The notes under the pieces: generated by a model
What the model was told of the DNA's origin: nothing
Seen by the model: only the letters and a program-made list of their open reading frames with translations
Database searches by the model: none
Source: Bacteroidota bacterium
GTDB taxonomy: Bacteria > Bacteroidota > Bacteroidia > Flavobacteriales_D > Crocinitomicaceae
Assembly (NCBI GenBank): GCA_006226425.1
Contig: SBGX01000011.1
Location: 155,159-219,158, forward strand
Reading direction: 5' to 3'
DNA length: 64,000 nucleotides
Program-made: the position numbers and the translations under genes
In this document: one piece after another, positions 32,868-42,498 of the stretch
How positions within the stretch are numbered: position 1 is the stretch's first letter
How the letters are laid out: the number at the start of each line of letters is the position of its first letter

Positions 32868-34835
32868 TTATTCTTTGATTACCTGCCGATGAACCTTTGT
32901 TCCATCCTGGTAATTTAATTCGAGTAAATAACTTCCATTACTCAAGTGACTTAAATCAATCATCTCAGAAGCATCGCTACGCAGCACGAGTTTCCCATCC
33001 AGGCTCCAAAGTTGAATGTCCTGAAGTTGTTCGGTTTGGATATGGAGAATATCCCTGGTTGGGTTGGGAAAAATCTTGAGTTTGTTCTCCCATTCCAGTT
33101 CATCATTACCCAGTACCGATTTCACCTCAACAGTGATGGTGGATTGATTGGAGGGGGCATTAAAATAATCATAGATTTTGTATCTGGTGGTGGCTATTCC
33201 GGTAAACCCTGTGGCAGGAAAAAAAGAAACGGTGCCATTGTTGTTTGTTTTCCATGTACCTTCTTTTTTCCATTCAAAATTCTGAAGCCCAATGTTAGAT
33301 GGCTTCAAATCAATCGTTTGGATGTTTAGACTGTCATCAGGATCATGGTCATTGGCAATTACATCAATTATTACCGTAGTATTCTGATTCGTGATTGCAT
33401 AATCATCTTTCGTGATGGGTTGGGCGTTCAGCTTGACAATGATATCTACAAGGTCTGACTCATTTCCTAAAGCATCGCGCATGGAGTATTGAATTTTGGC
33501 TGTTCCGAAAAAACCTTCATCGGGATAGAAGCTGACATTTCCTGCATGGTCTGCTACCCAATTCCCCTCCGCGGTGGTAATTATGTTTTGAACACCATCC
33601 ATTTGTTGGTTCAGATCAATCGTTGCAGTGTCAAGAAATGATCCATCCAGGAACAAGAAGTCATTGTTCAAAATCTGCAAGCTTATTGGAGTGCCATCGT
33701 TTACGCGACTAATACTGTCCGGAAGAAGGTTACCTAAAGGATTTCCCCATTCTTCTCCATTTTGTTTTTTGTAAAAGATCAGGCTTTTTGCCCTATTGGT
33801 ATTATAGATACTGTTGCCGTAATAATAATTACGTAAGCCCAGACCAAACTGATAAACCGTTGATTCGTTTGATTCTGAATCATCGAAGTATGGGTCACTG
33901 TTGACGAACCCTTTTTGTAGACTATCCAGAATCAGAGTCGCCTGAAATGGCTGGTAGGGATAAAATGGAGATTTAGTGATGAATGCGGTGGTGTACAGAA
34001 AATAATTTTTGGGAATGGTATCATAAAGAGTATCAGAAAAATAGGAGTCAGTAAGTATTATTTCAGATGCCATGGCATCTTCTTCTTCTGTGTGCAATTT
34101 ACCCGATTGCCTAATTGTGTATACGATGTCATTTGGGAGGTCATTTTTGTCTATAATTTTCAATGCTTCATTTTTGTTGGACTGGAAGGATGGGAATGTC
34201 CAACTTGTAACATTCGTCGTATAGTGAAATTCATCACCGATCTCAAAATCGTAGATATCTTCAAGTTTTGGGATGGACAATTGATCAGGAAGGTCACTAT
34301 GTCCGATTAGGGTGAATCCAGCCCATTCAATGAGCCCAAGATTTTCTCCGATGACGGCGATGGTTCCAAGGGAATCGTATTGGATTACTTTGACCAATTC
34401 ATTTTGACCGAGTATTGTTCTGTTTTCAATCGCAATGACTCGGGCGGAATCACCTTCATCTACCGACCAGGACTCATTTAAACCGGCATTTGTTTTAATG
34501 AAGCGCTGTTTCCCGTTCCAGGGCCATGACGTCATACCGACATGACTAATGCCGCTAGGAGAGATTCGAACGGTGCCAAAGAGGCCACTGGCATTATTGA
34601 TAATAAGATCTCTCGGATTTGTAGAGTATTTGTTTTGAAGGATCGTGTCTGCCTCCTCTATCCGGGTTGAATCAGGATGAGCCTGAAAGGTATAAATGAT
34701 CCCATTCGAACGTAAATAGTGATAAGTCTTCGCCGAATTAAACAATTGGAAGTTCTGTCCGAAAGAAAAATAGTAGCAAAGTAATGAAAGCAAGAGGAGG
34801 CAGTATTGGAACAATTTTTTGCTTTGTGTTTTCAT
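32868..34835 (-). CDS. Large secreted protein with Ig-like repeats and T9SS sorting tail
   Basis: A 655-residue exported protein. The signal peptide ends about SFGQ (residue 27). Residues 30-360 form a large domain with no recognised family. It is followed by at least two Ig-like repeats of about 90 residues (near 380-470 and 475-570), whose strand motifs NDDYAI-like TKDDYAITNQNTTVIIDVIANDHD and TGFTGIATTRYKIYD are typical of bacterial cadherin-like/Big domains. The last 75 residues carry the T9SS type A sorting domain: KIFPNPTRDILHIQ, LWSLDGKLVL, NGSYLLEL. It should be exported by the type IX system and left on the surface or released. It has a strong terminator downstream. Role unknown, possibly adhesion. 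Confidence 0.82.
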   Translation of the reverse strand: MKTQSKKLFQYCLLLLSLLCYYFSFGQNFQLFNSAKTYHYLRSNGIIYTFQAHPDSTRIEEADTILQNKYSTNPRDLIINNASGLFGTVRISPSGISHVGMTSWPWNGKQRFIKTNAGLNESWSVDEGDSARVIAIENRTILGQNELVKVIQYDSLGTIAVIGENLGLIEWAGFTLIGHSDLPDQLSIPKLEDIYDFEIGDEFHYTTNVTSWTFPSFQSNKNEALKIIDKNDLPNDIVYTIRQSGKLHTEEEDAMASEIILTDSYFSDTLYDTIPKNYFLYTTAFITKSPFYPYQPFQATLILDSLQKGFVNSDPYFDDSESNESTVYQFGLGLRNYYYGNSIYNTNRAKSLIFYKKQNGEEWGNPLGNLLPDSISRVNDGTPISLQILNNDFLFLDGSFLDTATIDLNQQMDGVQNIITTAEGNWVADHAGNVSFYPDEGFFGTAKIQYSMRDALGNESDLVDIIVKLNAQPITKDDYAITNQNTTVIIDVIANDHDPDDSLNIQTIDLKPSNIGLQNFEWKKEGTWKTNNNGTVSFFPATGFTGIATTRYKIYDYFNAPSNQSTITVEVKSVLGNDELEWENKLKIFPNPTRDILHIQTEQLQDIQLWSLDGKLVLRSDASEMIDLSHLSNGSYLLELNYQDGTKVHRQVIKE

Positions 34836-34927
34836 GGTTTAGCTATAAAAAGCATTCATAGTATAGACAGTTATTTTACCAGAATCCCCTAAATGACATT
34901 TTAAATTATGGGCACCGAAAAGAGTCT

Positions 34928-34942
34928 AAGTACAAGGTACTT
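34928..34942. repeat. Inverted repeat in the leader region of the T9SS gene
   Basis: AAGTAC AAG GTACTT is a 6-bp perfect inverted repeat with a three-base spacer, 93 bases upstream of the 34835 start. The same core, CTAAGTACAA(A)GGTAC, overlaps the -7 element of the metH promoter near 59170. It may be a variant promoter or an operator. Confidence 0.35.
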
Positions 34943-35017
34943 AAAAAGGAGAAGTCTTTTTTGCTTAGTTTACCAACGGGTCATTTTGATTAACGAACGA
35001 CCAATAGGTATTTTGCT

Positions 35018-35431
35018 TTACTTTTTTTCCAGTGGCTTCTCCACCGTATAGTCAATCGAGTTCAGGGAATGGTCCCGGTCAAAGAAGTGAAGCAGGGCGT
35101 TGAGTAGTTTTCCCAGGGGGCGAAGGGTGCCCGTTTGCAGGTTTTTGCCAATGACGCTGGAAATGGTTTCGTGACGATTTCCAAAGCGGTAGCCTTCTTT
35201 TCGGATGAATAGTTGGTTGAACAGGTATTGTAGACAGATGTTTCCTGTTTTATCGATGGACAGGGCCAGCTCGGTACAATAGTGGCCAAAACCACGGAGA
35301 CCTTTGGAAAAGAGAGAGAAAATCATGCCGAACAAAATCCCGATTGGAGCAGTGATCAGAGAGAGCACAATCGACGTAATTAAAAGGATCAATCCGACGA
35401 GGGCTTTTTGGATATTTTTAGTTGTTTTCAT
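35018..35431 (-). CDS. Small membrane protein of unknown function
   Basis: A 137-residue protein with one long or two short N-terminal membrane helices (about residues 12-43, VGLILLITSIVLSLITAPIG) and a soluble region with no recognised domain (YRFGNRHETISSVIG, LGKLLNALLHFFDRDHSLN). The start at 35431 gives the basic MKTTKNIQKA leader; the frame is open upstream but has no good start before an inverted repeat at 35440-35456. It lies alone between the acyltransferase gene and the T9SS gene on the same strand. The topology resembles small RND-adjacent or YedE-like proteins only loosely. Function unknown. Confidence 0.6.
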   Translation of the reverse strand: MKTTKNIQKALVGLILLITSIVLSLITAPIGILFGMIFSLFSKGLRGFGHYCTELALSIDKTGNICLQYLFNQLFIRKEGYRFGNRHETISSVIGKNLQTGTLRPLGKLLNALLHFFDRDHSLNSIDYTVEKPLEKK

Positions 35432-35439
35432 GGCATCTG

Positions 35440-35456
35440 ATCTTATGATATAAGAT
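35440..35456. repeat. Inverted repeat next to the start of the 35431 gene, possible operator
   Basis: ATCTTAT GAT ATAAGAT, a perfect 7-bp inverted repeat with a three-base spacer, ends nine bases before the ATG. It overlaps the position expected for the -7 promoter element, so a dimeric regulator is possible. Confidence 0.4.
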
Positions 35457-35540
35457 ACGAATAAAAGGTGGAATCCACAGCAAGTATTGATCAAGTGGTT
35501 ATCCGCATTGATTGTACGGTATTAGCCGCTTCTAGCGCTT

Positions 35541-36860
35541 TTAACGCGGGATGATTTCATCCATTCGGGCCATCAATGCACGCCGGATTGGAAGGGCTTC
35601 CTGGATGCTTGATTCATCCATACTTTTTTTCCGTTGATAGAGACGCAGCACCTTGAACCATTCGTAAGCAATGAGCCCGATAAGTGGCGAGGCCAGAAAA
35701 GCCATGAAGCTGATCAGAAAAGAGTGAATCAGGAAGATGTCAAGTGCCCCGTACAAGATTAAGCCCCAGAAGCCCATCAGGATCATCCCAGTGACCATTT
35801 TGACCGAGCTCCAAAATACTTTTCGTTTAAATTTCTTTTCTACGAAGTTCTTGATCAGCCGGTAGAGCGGGTAAAATTGAATCAGTCCAAATGGAACGAA
35901 GGGACTTAGGATGACGAGTTTGAGTAGCAATTCTTTCTTTTCGAGTTTTCCGGTGCGGTCTAACTCACTGACAAAATGTTCTTCCAGCCCTTTCTGTTTT
36001 AGTAGTTCAAAATAACTTTCCAGATCTTCTTTCAATTGAATAAGTTCCTGATTACCTTTCAAATCCTGTTGATTGATCCATGTGGCCAGGGCTTGCGAAT
36101 TTTTCCAGCGTTGCTTGAACTTGATTCTGTAGTCCGTATCCATGGCATTTAAGCCATTTCGCCTTAATCGACAGACGGCTTCATGGAAGGGAGCCCAATC
36201 TTTGTTTTTGACATGGGTGAGTTGATCCTGAAGGTCCTGCTCTATTCGTCGGGTGACATCAATAATGGTCTTTACCGGATTCTCTTCGTACTGCTCTCGA
36301 TAGTCATTAAGACAAAAGCGCTCCGAATTGGAAACAAGGACTTCGCTTCCCATGACTCCTGGATTCGCGTAATTAACCCCAATGGCGGCCATGTAGATAT
36401 CTTTTTCCCAGTTGCAGGCTTCCAATGCGCCGAAAGCAATTCGTGCGGCCCCTTTCTTAATCGGTTTGAGTCTGCGGATAAAGACATCATCAGTAAATCC
36501 TTCTCCGAAAATGAGCAGATTGCGCCCTCCTTCCAGAATCGTACTACATTTTTCGAAGACCTCTTCATTTTTTTGTCTGGTGTCCTCACCATCCTGTTCC
36601 CGGTAAATGGGGAGCATGTGTGCAGAAGAAAGAATCCCATTGGTCTTTTTGTTAAAGACATCTGAACGGGTCATGAAAAAGACGATTGGACGTTGCAGTA
36701 CGGCAATCACCAAAGGGTCCATGAACGAGGCAGCGTGATTACTAACGTAGATAGTACGTCCGTAAAATTGCTTCGGAGCATTTACCTTTTTAAGCCGCGG
36801 ATAATAAACCCGTATGGCATATTGCAAGGTAACCTTCAGTACGAAATAGAACAGACGCAT
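35541..36860 (-). CDS. Membrane acyltransferase, PlsC-like (1-acylglycerol-phosphate acyltransferase family)
   Basis: A membrane-bound lipid acyltransferase of the PlsC/LPLAT family, which moves acyl groups to glycerophospholipids or related molecules. The 439-residue protein has block I NHAASFMD (the catalytic His and Asp) near residue 40, block III FGEGFT, which replaces the usual FPEGTxS, and an arginine-containing segment between. The C-terminal 150 residues add two or three membrane helices (LVILSPFVPFGLIQF, VKMVTGMILMGFWGLI and ILFLI-like). Such two-part proteins occur in many Bacteroidota. It follows the acyl-CoA dehydrogenase after 15 bases on the same strand. The acyl donor and acceptor are unknown. 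Confidence 0.83.
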   Translation of the reverse strand: MRLFYFVLKVTLQYAIRVYYPRLKKVNAPKQFYGRTIYVSNHAASFMDPLVIAVLQRPIVFFMTRSDVFNKKTNGILSSAHMLPIYREQDGEDTRQKNEEVFEKCSTILEGGRNLLIFGEGFTDDVFIRRLKPIKKGAARIAFGALEACNWEKDIYMAAIGVNYANPGVMGSEVLVSNSERFCLNDYREQYEENPVKTIIDVTRRIEQDLQDQLTHVKNKDWAPFHEAVCRLRRNGLNAMDTDYRIKFKQRWKNSQALATWINQQDLKGNQELIQLKEDLESYFELLKQKGLEEHFVSELDRTGKLEKKELLLKLVILSPFVPFGLIQFYPLYRLIKNFVEKKFKRKVFWSSVKMVTGMILMGFWGLILYGALDIFLIHSFLISFMAFLASPLIGLIAYEWFKVLRLYQRKKSMDESSIQEALPIRRALMARMDEIIPR

Positions 36861-36875
36861 GTCCGCGATTTCATG

Positions 36876-38072
36876 TTACAGTTCTGGCAAATCGCGCTTG
36901 AAAGCAGGGATTCCTGTGATATCCATTCCGGTAATCAACAGGTGAATATCGTGCGTTCCTTCGTAGGTCACAACCGATTCCAGGTTGGCCATGTGACGCA
37001 TGATACTGTATTCACTTGTAATTCCCATCCCTCCGTGAATTTGTCGTGCTTCACGCGAAATATTCAAGGCAATCTCCACATTGTTTCGTTTCGCCATGGA
37101 GATTTGGGCACTGCTTGCTTTACCTTCATTACGCAATTGTCCAAGACGGAACGTCAAAAGTTGTGCTTTCGTAATCTCAGTGATCATTTCAGCCAATTTC
37201 TTTTGGATCAATTGGAAAGAGCCGATTGGCACGCCGAATTGAGTACGTTCTTTCGAGTAGCGGAGGGCCTGATCATAACAATCCATGGCAGCACCTAAGG
37301 CACCCCAGGCAATTCCGAAACGGGCAGAGTCCAGACAGCTCAATGGAGCGCCCAAACCACTTCTTCCTGGAAGGATATTCGCTTTTGGAACCCGAACATT
37401 ATCAAAAATCAATTCTCCGGTAGAGGAAGCTCTCAAAGAAAGTTTTCCGTGCATTTCCGGAGTGGAGAAACCTTCCATTCCACGCTCAACAACGAGTCCG
37501 TGAATTCGTCCGCTTTCATCCTTTGCCCAAACAACGGCGATGTCAGCGAAAGGGGCGTTGGAAATCCACATTTTGGCACCGTTTAGAATCACGTGATCTC
37601 CGTCTTCCTTGAAATTGGTGATCATTCCTCCCGGATTGGATCCGTGGTCAGGTTCTGTCAAACCAAAACAACCCATCATTTCACCAGTAGCCAACTTAGG
37701 CAGGTATTTCATTTTTTGTTCTTCCGAACCATATTTCCAGATCGGGTACATTACCAGAGAACTCTGTACGGATGCTGTTGAACGCAATCCGGAGTCACAG
37801 CGCTCCAGTTCCTGCATGATCAATCCGTAAGAAATCTGATCCAGGCCAGGTCCACCGTATTCTTCTGGAATATAAGGCCCGAAAGCACCAATCTCACCAA
37901 GACCTTGAAGTAGGTGATTTGGAAACGTAGCTTTTTCATAATGCTCGTCGATGATCGGAGAAACTTCTTTTTTAACCCAGGCGCGGGCCGCTTCACGAAC
38001 GAGTTTATGTTCTTCGCTCAAAAGGTCATCCAAGTTGTAGTAATCGGGGTGTACGTACTGATCTGTTGCCAT
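36876..38072 (-). CDS. Glutaryl-CoA dehydrogenase-like acyl-CoA dehydrogenase
   Basis: An FAD-dependent acyl-CoA dehydrogenase. The 398-residue protein matches glutaryl-CoA dehydrogenase, which oxidises and decarboxylates glutaryl-CoA to crotonyl-CoA in lysine and tryptophan breakdown. Key residues are the catalytic Glu371 in TYEGTHD, matching the active-site Glu of the human enzyme. FAD/substrate motifs CFGLTEPDHGSNP and MWISNAP are also present. The alternative, an isovaleryl- or short-chain acyl-CoA dehydrogenase, would have a different catalytic-Glu position. It is transcribed with the acyltransferase, 15 bases apart. No other genes of lysine catabolism are in the window, so the physiological substrate is inferred. 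Confidence 0.9.
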   Translation of the reverse strand: MATDQYVHPDYYNLDDLLSEEHKLVREAARAWVKKEVSPIIDEHYEKATFPNHLLQGLGEIGAFGPYIPEEYGGPGLDQISYGLIMQELERCDSGLRSTASVQSSLVMYPIWKYGSEEQKMKYLPKLATGEMMGCFGLTEPDHGSNPGGMITNFKEDGDHVILNGAKMWISNAPFADIAVVWAKDESGRIHGLVVERGMEGFSTPEMHGKLSLRASSTGELIFDNVRVPKANILPGRSGLGAPLSCLDSARFGIAWGALGAAMDCYDQALRYSKERTQFGVPIGSFQLIQKKLAEMITEITKAQLLTFRLGQLRNEGKASSAQISMAKRNNVEIALNISREARQIHGGMGITSEYSIMRHMANLESVVTYEGTHDIHLLITGMDITGIPAFKRDLPEL

Positions 38073-38168
38073 ATTTAAAGTCTTTATTTACGCTATTAAA
38101 GAATGCGCAAAATTAAGAATTAAATGGATAAAAGCGTCTAAATTATCCCGGAAGTATTCACAAAACTC

Positions 38169-38176
38169 TACTTTTG
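38169..38176 (+). promoter_or_regulatory. Predicted -7 promoter element of the DUF4271 gene
   Basis: TACTTTTG at 38169-38176 matches the Bacteroidota -7 consensus. No clear TTG is seen at the usual -33 distance. It ends 19 bases before the ATG at 38196. Confidence 0.5.
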
Positions 38177-38195
38177 CAGGAAGAGATTGGCAGGA

Positions 38196-38960
38196 ATGAC
38201 ATTGATAGCAACATGGCCCGATATAATAGAAAGCTTTCTTAGCCCACTGGCTGGAGGATTGGAGTGGATTCCGGGTGCTTCGGAAGTTCGGGTTCCGGAC
38301 GAATTGAGTCAAAGGGCATCTTCCACCTGGTGGATTGCTATTGGAGGGCTTACGATCTCTTTTGTTCTGATTGCCATGTCGGACATGGGGCCGAATAGGA
38401 TTTTACGCGTGTTTTCACGGGTGTTGGTCAAAAATGCCTCGGTGGAACGAATTGTGGATGAAGAATATAACCTAAAGTCCATGAGTTCCCTGCTTTTGTT
38501 ACTCAATTTTGTGATTAGTGCCTCGACCCTGATCTATTTGAGTCAGTTTGCCATATTCGGTTCGGAAAGGAATACTGTTGACTTATACTACTTTTTACCG
38601 CTGATTCCACTCTACATTTTTGTTTGGCCATTGTTTTGGTTGGTGTTTGTCGGATGGGTGAGCGGAGAAGGAAAGCAACTCTCGGAGAATCGTAAAAATG
38701 TGATCCTCCTGTCCCAGATTTTTGGAATACTATTTACCCTGCTCGTACTAATCTGGACATTTAACCCGCAATGGACCCATTACTTTTTTCTGTCCTTTGT
38801 GTTGCTGATGGCTTTTATGTGGTTGTTTCGTGTGTGGAGAGGAGTGCTTTTCAGTTTTCAACATCGGATTCCCTGGTACTATATCGTATTGTACCTCATG
38901 ACCTTAGAGATTTTGCCACTTTGCTGTGTATATATCTTCCTACCGGATATTTGGAATTAA
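38196..38960 (+). CDS. DUF4271 integral membrane protein
   Basis: A 254-residue inner membrane protein with about six to seven membrane helices (visible at roughly residues 42-60, 98-115, 130-150, 175-195, 200-220 and 235-250). It belongs to DUF4271, a family confined to Bacteroidota. It is the usual neighbour of uroporphyrinogen-III synthase, and here hemD follows after 144 bases and has its own promoter. The pair is conserved across the phylum, but the link between a membrane protein and haem synthesis is not understood. The ATG at 38196 is preferred over the TTG at 38187. No catalytic motif is visible. Confidence 0.75.
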   Translation: MTLIATWPDIIESFLSPLAGGLEWIPGASEVRVPDELSQRASSTWWIAIGGLTISFVLIAMSDMGPNRILRVFSRVLVKNASVERIVDEEYNLKSMSSLLLLLNFVISASTLIYLSQFAIFGSERNTVDLYYFLPLIPLYIFVWPLFWLVFVGWVSGEGKQLSENRKNVILLSQIFGILFTLLVLIWTFNPQWTHYFFLSFVLLMAFMWLFRVWRGVLFSFQHRIPWYYIVLYLMTLEILPLCCVYIFLPDIWN

Positions 38961-38987
38961 GAAAAGAGGCCAATGATTCTCCTTCGA

Positions 38988-39019
38988 TTTGTGAATTTTG
39001 GAAGAAATGTGTATTTTTG
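38988..39019 (+). promoter_or_regulatory. Predicted promoter of hemD
   Basis: TTTG at 38988-38991 and TATTTTTG at 39012-39019, 20 bases apart, match the Bacteroidota consensus. Transcription would begin about 80 bases before the GTG start of hemD, giving an unusually long leader for this window. Confidence 0.65.
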
Positions 39020-39104
39020 CACCCGCGAAATTCGGAAATTTATCTTCGAATAGAGCGAATTAGAAAGAGAAAAAGAGAAGTTGAACGAATAAATTCTCAG
39101 AGCT

Positions 39105-39854
39105 GTGAGCGTTAAAACGATATTAGTTTCACAACCGAAACCGGAGTCTGAAAAATCTCCATATTTTGACCTGGCTGATAAGTACAAGTTGAAAATTGAT
39201 TTCAGGCCATTTATTCATGTGGAGGGAATCGGGGCACAGGAATTCCGTTCTCAGCGGGTAAATATCCCAGAGCATACAGCCATCATTCTTACTTCAAAGA
39301 ATGCGGTGGATCATTTTTTCCGAATTTCGGAAGAAACGAGATTCACAGTGCCGGATACGATGAAGTATTTCTGCATTTCGGAAGCTGTTGCTTTGTATCT
39401 TCAAAAATATGTGACTTATCGAAAGAGAAAAATCTTCTTTGGAAAGCAGACGATTGATCATTTGATGGACACCTTGAAGAAGCATAAGAACGAAAAATTT
39501 TTGTTGCCGTGTTCAGATATTTTGCGGGATAAAATTCCGGAAACGCTTTCGGATAATAAGATCAATTTTACGAAGGCAATGCTCTATCGGACAGTCGCTT
39601 CGGATTTAAGTGATCTCGAGAATGTGTACTATGACATGTTGGTGTTTTTTAGCCCTGGGGGAATCGAATCTCTGCTGAAAAACTTCCCGGATTTTAAGCA
39701 AAACAGTACATTGATTGCTGCTTTTGGTCCGACTACGGCAAATGCGGTGGTGAAGAACAACATGAGACTTGATGTGCATGCTCCGCAACCAAATGCCCCA
39801 TCCATGACGGCGGCCATTGAGAATTTTATCAAGATCGGAACCAAGAAAAAATAA
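39105..39854 (+). CDS. hemD: Uroporphyrinogen-III synthase
   Basis: Closes hydroxymethylbilane to uroporphyrinogen III with inversion of ring D, the branch point to haem, sirohaem and cobalamin. The 249-residue protein has the typical two alpha/beta domains, here with TILVSQPKPE at the start, ILTSKNAVDHFF in domain 1 and YDMLVFFSPGGIESLL then AAFGPTTANAV in domain 2. HemD is poorly conserved, so the assignment rests on these segments and on pairing with DUF4271. The GTG at 39105 is the best start; the nearest upstream TTG meets an in-frame stop. A strong terminator follows at 39878-39912. Confidence 0.83.
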   Translation: MSVKTILVSQPKPESEKSPYFDLADKYKLKIDFRPFIHVEGIGAQEFRSQRVNIPEHTAIILTSKNAVDHFFRISEETRFTVPDTMKYFCISEAVALYLQKYVTYRKRKIFFGKQTIDHLMDTLKKHKNEKFLLPCSDILRDKIPETLSDNKINFTKAMLYRTVASDLSDLENVYYDMLVFFSPGGIESLLKNFPDFKQNSTLIAAFGPTTANAVVKNNMRLDVHAPQPNAPSMTAAIENFIKIGTKKK

Positions 39855-39877
39855 AGCATTTTTGAATGCAATAGATG

Positions 39878-39912
39878 AAAGCGTGTCCCCTGGGATGCGC
39901 TTTGCTTTTTTT
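39878..39912 (+). terminator. Rho-independent terminator after hemD
   Basis: AAAGCGTGTCC and GGATGCGCTTT form an 11-bp stem including two G-T pairs with a four-base loop, followed by GC and seven T. It separates hemD from pbp1A. Confidence 0.85.
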
Positions 39913-39983
39913 AGCAATTTCTTTTCAGGCTGCGTCGAATTAATGATTATTTTTACAGCTAGCTTAAACGGTTGTAAATAAGC

Positions 39984-42497
39984 ATGAGTCATCCAAAAAC
40001 AACAAAAGAAAAAACGTCTGAGGCTTTGTCAAGAAAAAGTCGTAAAAGACTGAATGTTTTGTTGTGGATTTTTGCGCTGGGACCTTTGTTCGCCTTTATC
40101 CTGTTGTTCATGTTTCAATCGGAAGAAGATTTACCTCCGGTATCCATGCTGGATGATCCACCAGAATTGCTGGCGTCTATCGTGTTTGCAGATGATGGTA
40201 AGACTGAATTGGGAAGGTATTGGAAAGTGAATCGGACAAATACGACGTACAATGAATTGTCCCCGTACCTGACTGATGCATTGATTTCCACGGAAGATGA
40301 GCGTTACTATGAGCACTCTGGAATCGATTTTAGAGCCCTGGCACGAGCCATTTTTAAAATGGGAAAGGCTGGAGGAGCCTCCACAATCACGCAACAATTG
40401 GCCAAGCAATTATTTACGATTCAGGCGAGGGAAGAAATTCATGATGAAAATGAAGAGTCGGCCGGACCGTCTTCCAAAATGGGACGGATTTTTCGTCGGT
40501 TAGATGAGAAGGTTCGGGAAAACATCATTGCCAAACGTCTGGAAGAACGGTATACGAAGGAGGAAATCATCACCATGTACCTGAATCAGTTTGATTTTCT
40601 ATACAACGCAGTTGGTGTGGAAAATGCGGCCCGGGTATATTACAACAAAGAGCCCAAAGACCTGACAAAGGCAGAGGCGGCCATGTTGATAGGGATGTGT
40701 AAGAATCCTTCCCTGTTCAATCCGCACACTTATCAGGTGAAAGATTATCGTTCTTGGTTGGCAGCGCGACAGGGTGTTCCTGCTGAAAAGGTCTCGCAAA
40801 AAGACATTCGGGAAGCACGTTCAAATGACAGTCTTCGGGCAGCTGAAAGAAGGAATCAGGTCTTGTTTCAGTGGTTGAGAAATAGCGAAAAGAATAATTC
40901 AGCTTTGCGGGTGAAGATCAGCCGGGAAGAGTATGAAAAATTGAAGACGGAACCGATCGTCACGGATTATCAGGTCGTTGACCACAAACGCGGAATGGCG
41001 CCGTATTTCCGTGAATCTCTGCGAAAGGAAGTTTCAAAAATTCTATCTGAGAAAAAGGAGGATGGTTCCCTGAAATTCAAGAAAAAGGACGGCAGCAAAT
41101 ACAATATTTATCAGGATGGACTTCGTATCTACACGACTATTGATGTAAACCTACAGGATCATGCGGAGAAGGCAGTTGAAATGCACCTGAAAAAGAATCT
41201 GCAGCCGAAATTTGACGAAAATAATAAGCACATGAAGCGCTTTCCTTTCTCGAACGCCATTTCAGAGGAAGATGTAGAGCGACTGATTACTTCGGCGATG
41301 CACCGATCTGATCGTTATAAGTCACTGGTCAGAGCCGGATTAAGTGAAGGTGAGATTAGAAAAAATTTCAGTTTGCCAACCAATATGCGGATTTTTAGTT
41401 GGCAGGGAGAGATAGACACTATTATGTCTCCGATGGATTCAATCCGTTATTACAAGTCTTATCTTCAGGCAGGTTTGGTTTCAATCGAACCGTCCACAGG
41501 TTTTGTGAAAGCCTGGGTAGGAGGAATCAATATTGACCATTTTGCTTATGATCACGTGCGGCAAGGGAAAAGACAGGTTGGATCCACCATTAAACCCTTT
41601 GTCTATGCGTCCGGAATTACGATGAATGTGATTAAACCGGGCCTGGTTATTCCGGATGTGCGTTATTGTGTGGATTTGTTTGGACCGGACGGGAACCCGA
41701 ATGGAAAACAATGGTGTCCTTCCAATTCGGGAGGAAAAAGTGGAGGTTCCGTATCAATCAGTAAAGGATTGGCCCTCTCTAAAAACAATGTGGCAACCTA
41801 TGTGATGTCACGGATGGGAGCGAAGGCGGGTCCGCAGACCGTCGCTAAGATCATGCGGGGACTGAATATTGATTTGCGGGATGAAGACATTGTTCCGGCG
41901 ATGTGTTTGGGGTCCATGGACCTTTCACTGTATGAGCTGGTAGGGGCACAGGCGTCTTTTGTGAACCGGGGGATTTTCAATCAGCCCACGGCCATTTTGA
42001 GAATAGAGGATCGCAATGGAAATGTGATTTACAATGCACCGGCAGTATCCCGGGAAGTGATGAACGAACATGTGGCGTATACTGTACTGAAGATGATGCG
42101 TGGAGTGGTTGACGGTGGAACAGGAAATCGCTTGCGTTGGGCAGAAGGATATGGTGGAATCAAGTATCCGACCGCGGGAAAAACAGGAACGACACAGAAC
42201 AACTCGGATGGTTGGTTTATGGGACTGACTCCGGATTTGGTAACAGGTGTTTGGGTTGGAGCAGAGGATCGAAGTGTCCACTTCCGTTGGACTGCCGATG
42301 GACAGGGAGCCAGAACAGCCATGCCGATCTATGGGTATTATATGAATGGGGTGTATGCGGATAAGCGCATTAAAATTTCGACTGGGGAGTTTGAAATGCC
42401 CGAAGGATATGATAATTCTGTGTTTGATTTAACAGGGAGAGAATTTATTTTGGATTTACCCGATAGCCTGAACGGAAACGGGATATTAAATTTTTAG
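39984..42497 (+). CDS. Penicillin-binding protein 1A, bifunctional peptidoglycan synthase
   Basis: Polymerises glycan strands and crosslinks their peptides in the periplasm. The 837-residue protein has a single membrane anchor at about residues 32-48. A family-51 glycosyltransferase domain follows, with the catalytic Glu in [13 protein letters not shown] near residue 107 and [13 protein letters not shown]. The penicillin-binding transpeptidase domain shows Ser534 and Lys537 in GSTIKPF, an SKN motif after 590 (LALSKNN), and KTGT at 733-736. All catalytic motifs are present. It is followed after one base by scoA and probably leads that operon, an odd partnership since the next genes are for CoA transfer. 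Class A, most like PBP1A (MrcA) by the ends of the domains. Confidence 0.93.
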   Translation: MSHPKTTKEKTSEALSRKSRKRLNVLLWIFALGPLFAFILLFMFQSEEDLPPVSMLDDPPELLASIVFADDGKTELGRYWKVNRTNTTYNELSPYLTDALISTEDERYYEHSGIDFRALARAIFKMGKAGGASTITQQLAKQLFTIQAREEIHDENEESAGPSSKMGRIFRRLDEKVRENIIAKRLEERYTKEEIITMYLNQFDFLYNAVGVENAARVYYNKEPKDLTKAEAAMLIGMCKNPSLFNPHTYQVKDYRSWLAARQGVPAEKVSQKDIREARSNDSLRAAERRNQVLFQWLRNSEKNNSALRVKISREEYEKLKTEPIVTDYQVVDHKRGMAPYFRESLRKEVSKILSEKKEDGSLKFKKKDGSKYNIYQDGLRIYTTIDVNLQDHAEKAVEMHLKKNLQPKFDENNKHMKRFPFSNAISEEDVERLITSAMHRSDRYKSLVRAGLSEGEIRKNFSLPTNMRIFSWQGEIDTIMSPMDSIRYYKSYLQAGLVSIEPSTGFVKAWVGGINIDHFAYDHVRQGKRQVGSTIKPFVYASGITMNVIKPGLVIPDVRYCVDLFGPDGNPNGKQWCPSNSGGKSGGSVSISKGLALSKNNVATYVMSRMGAKAGPQTVAKIMRGLNIDLRDEDIVPAMCLGSMDLSLYELVGAQASFVNRGIFNQPTAILRIEDRNGNVIYNAPAVSREVMNEHVAYTVLKMMRGVVDGGTGNRLRWAEGYGGIKYPTAGKTGTTQNNSDGWFMGLTPDLVTGVWVGAEDRSVHFRWTADGQGARTAMPIYGYYMNGVYADKRIKISTGEFEMPEGYDNSVFDLTGREFILDLPDSLNGNGILNF

Positions 42498-42498
42498 G

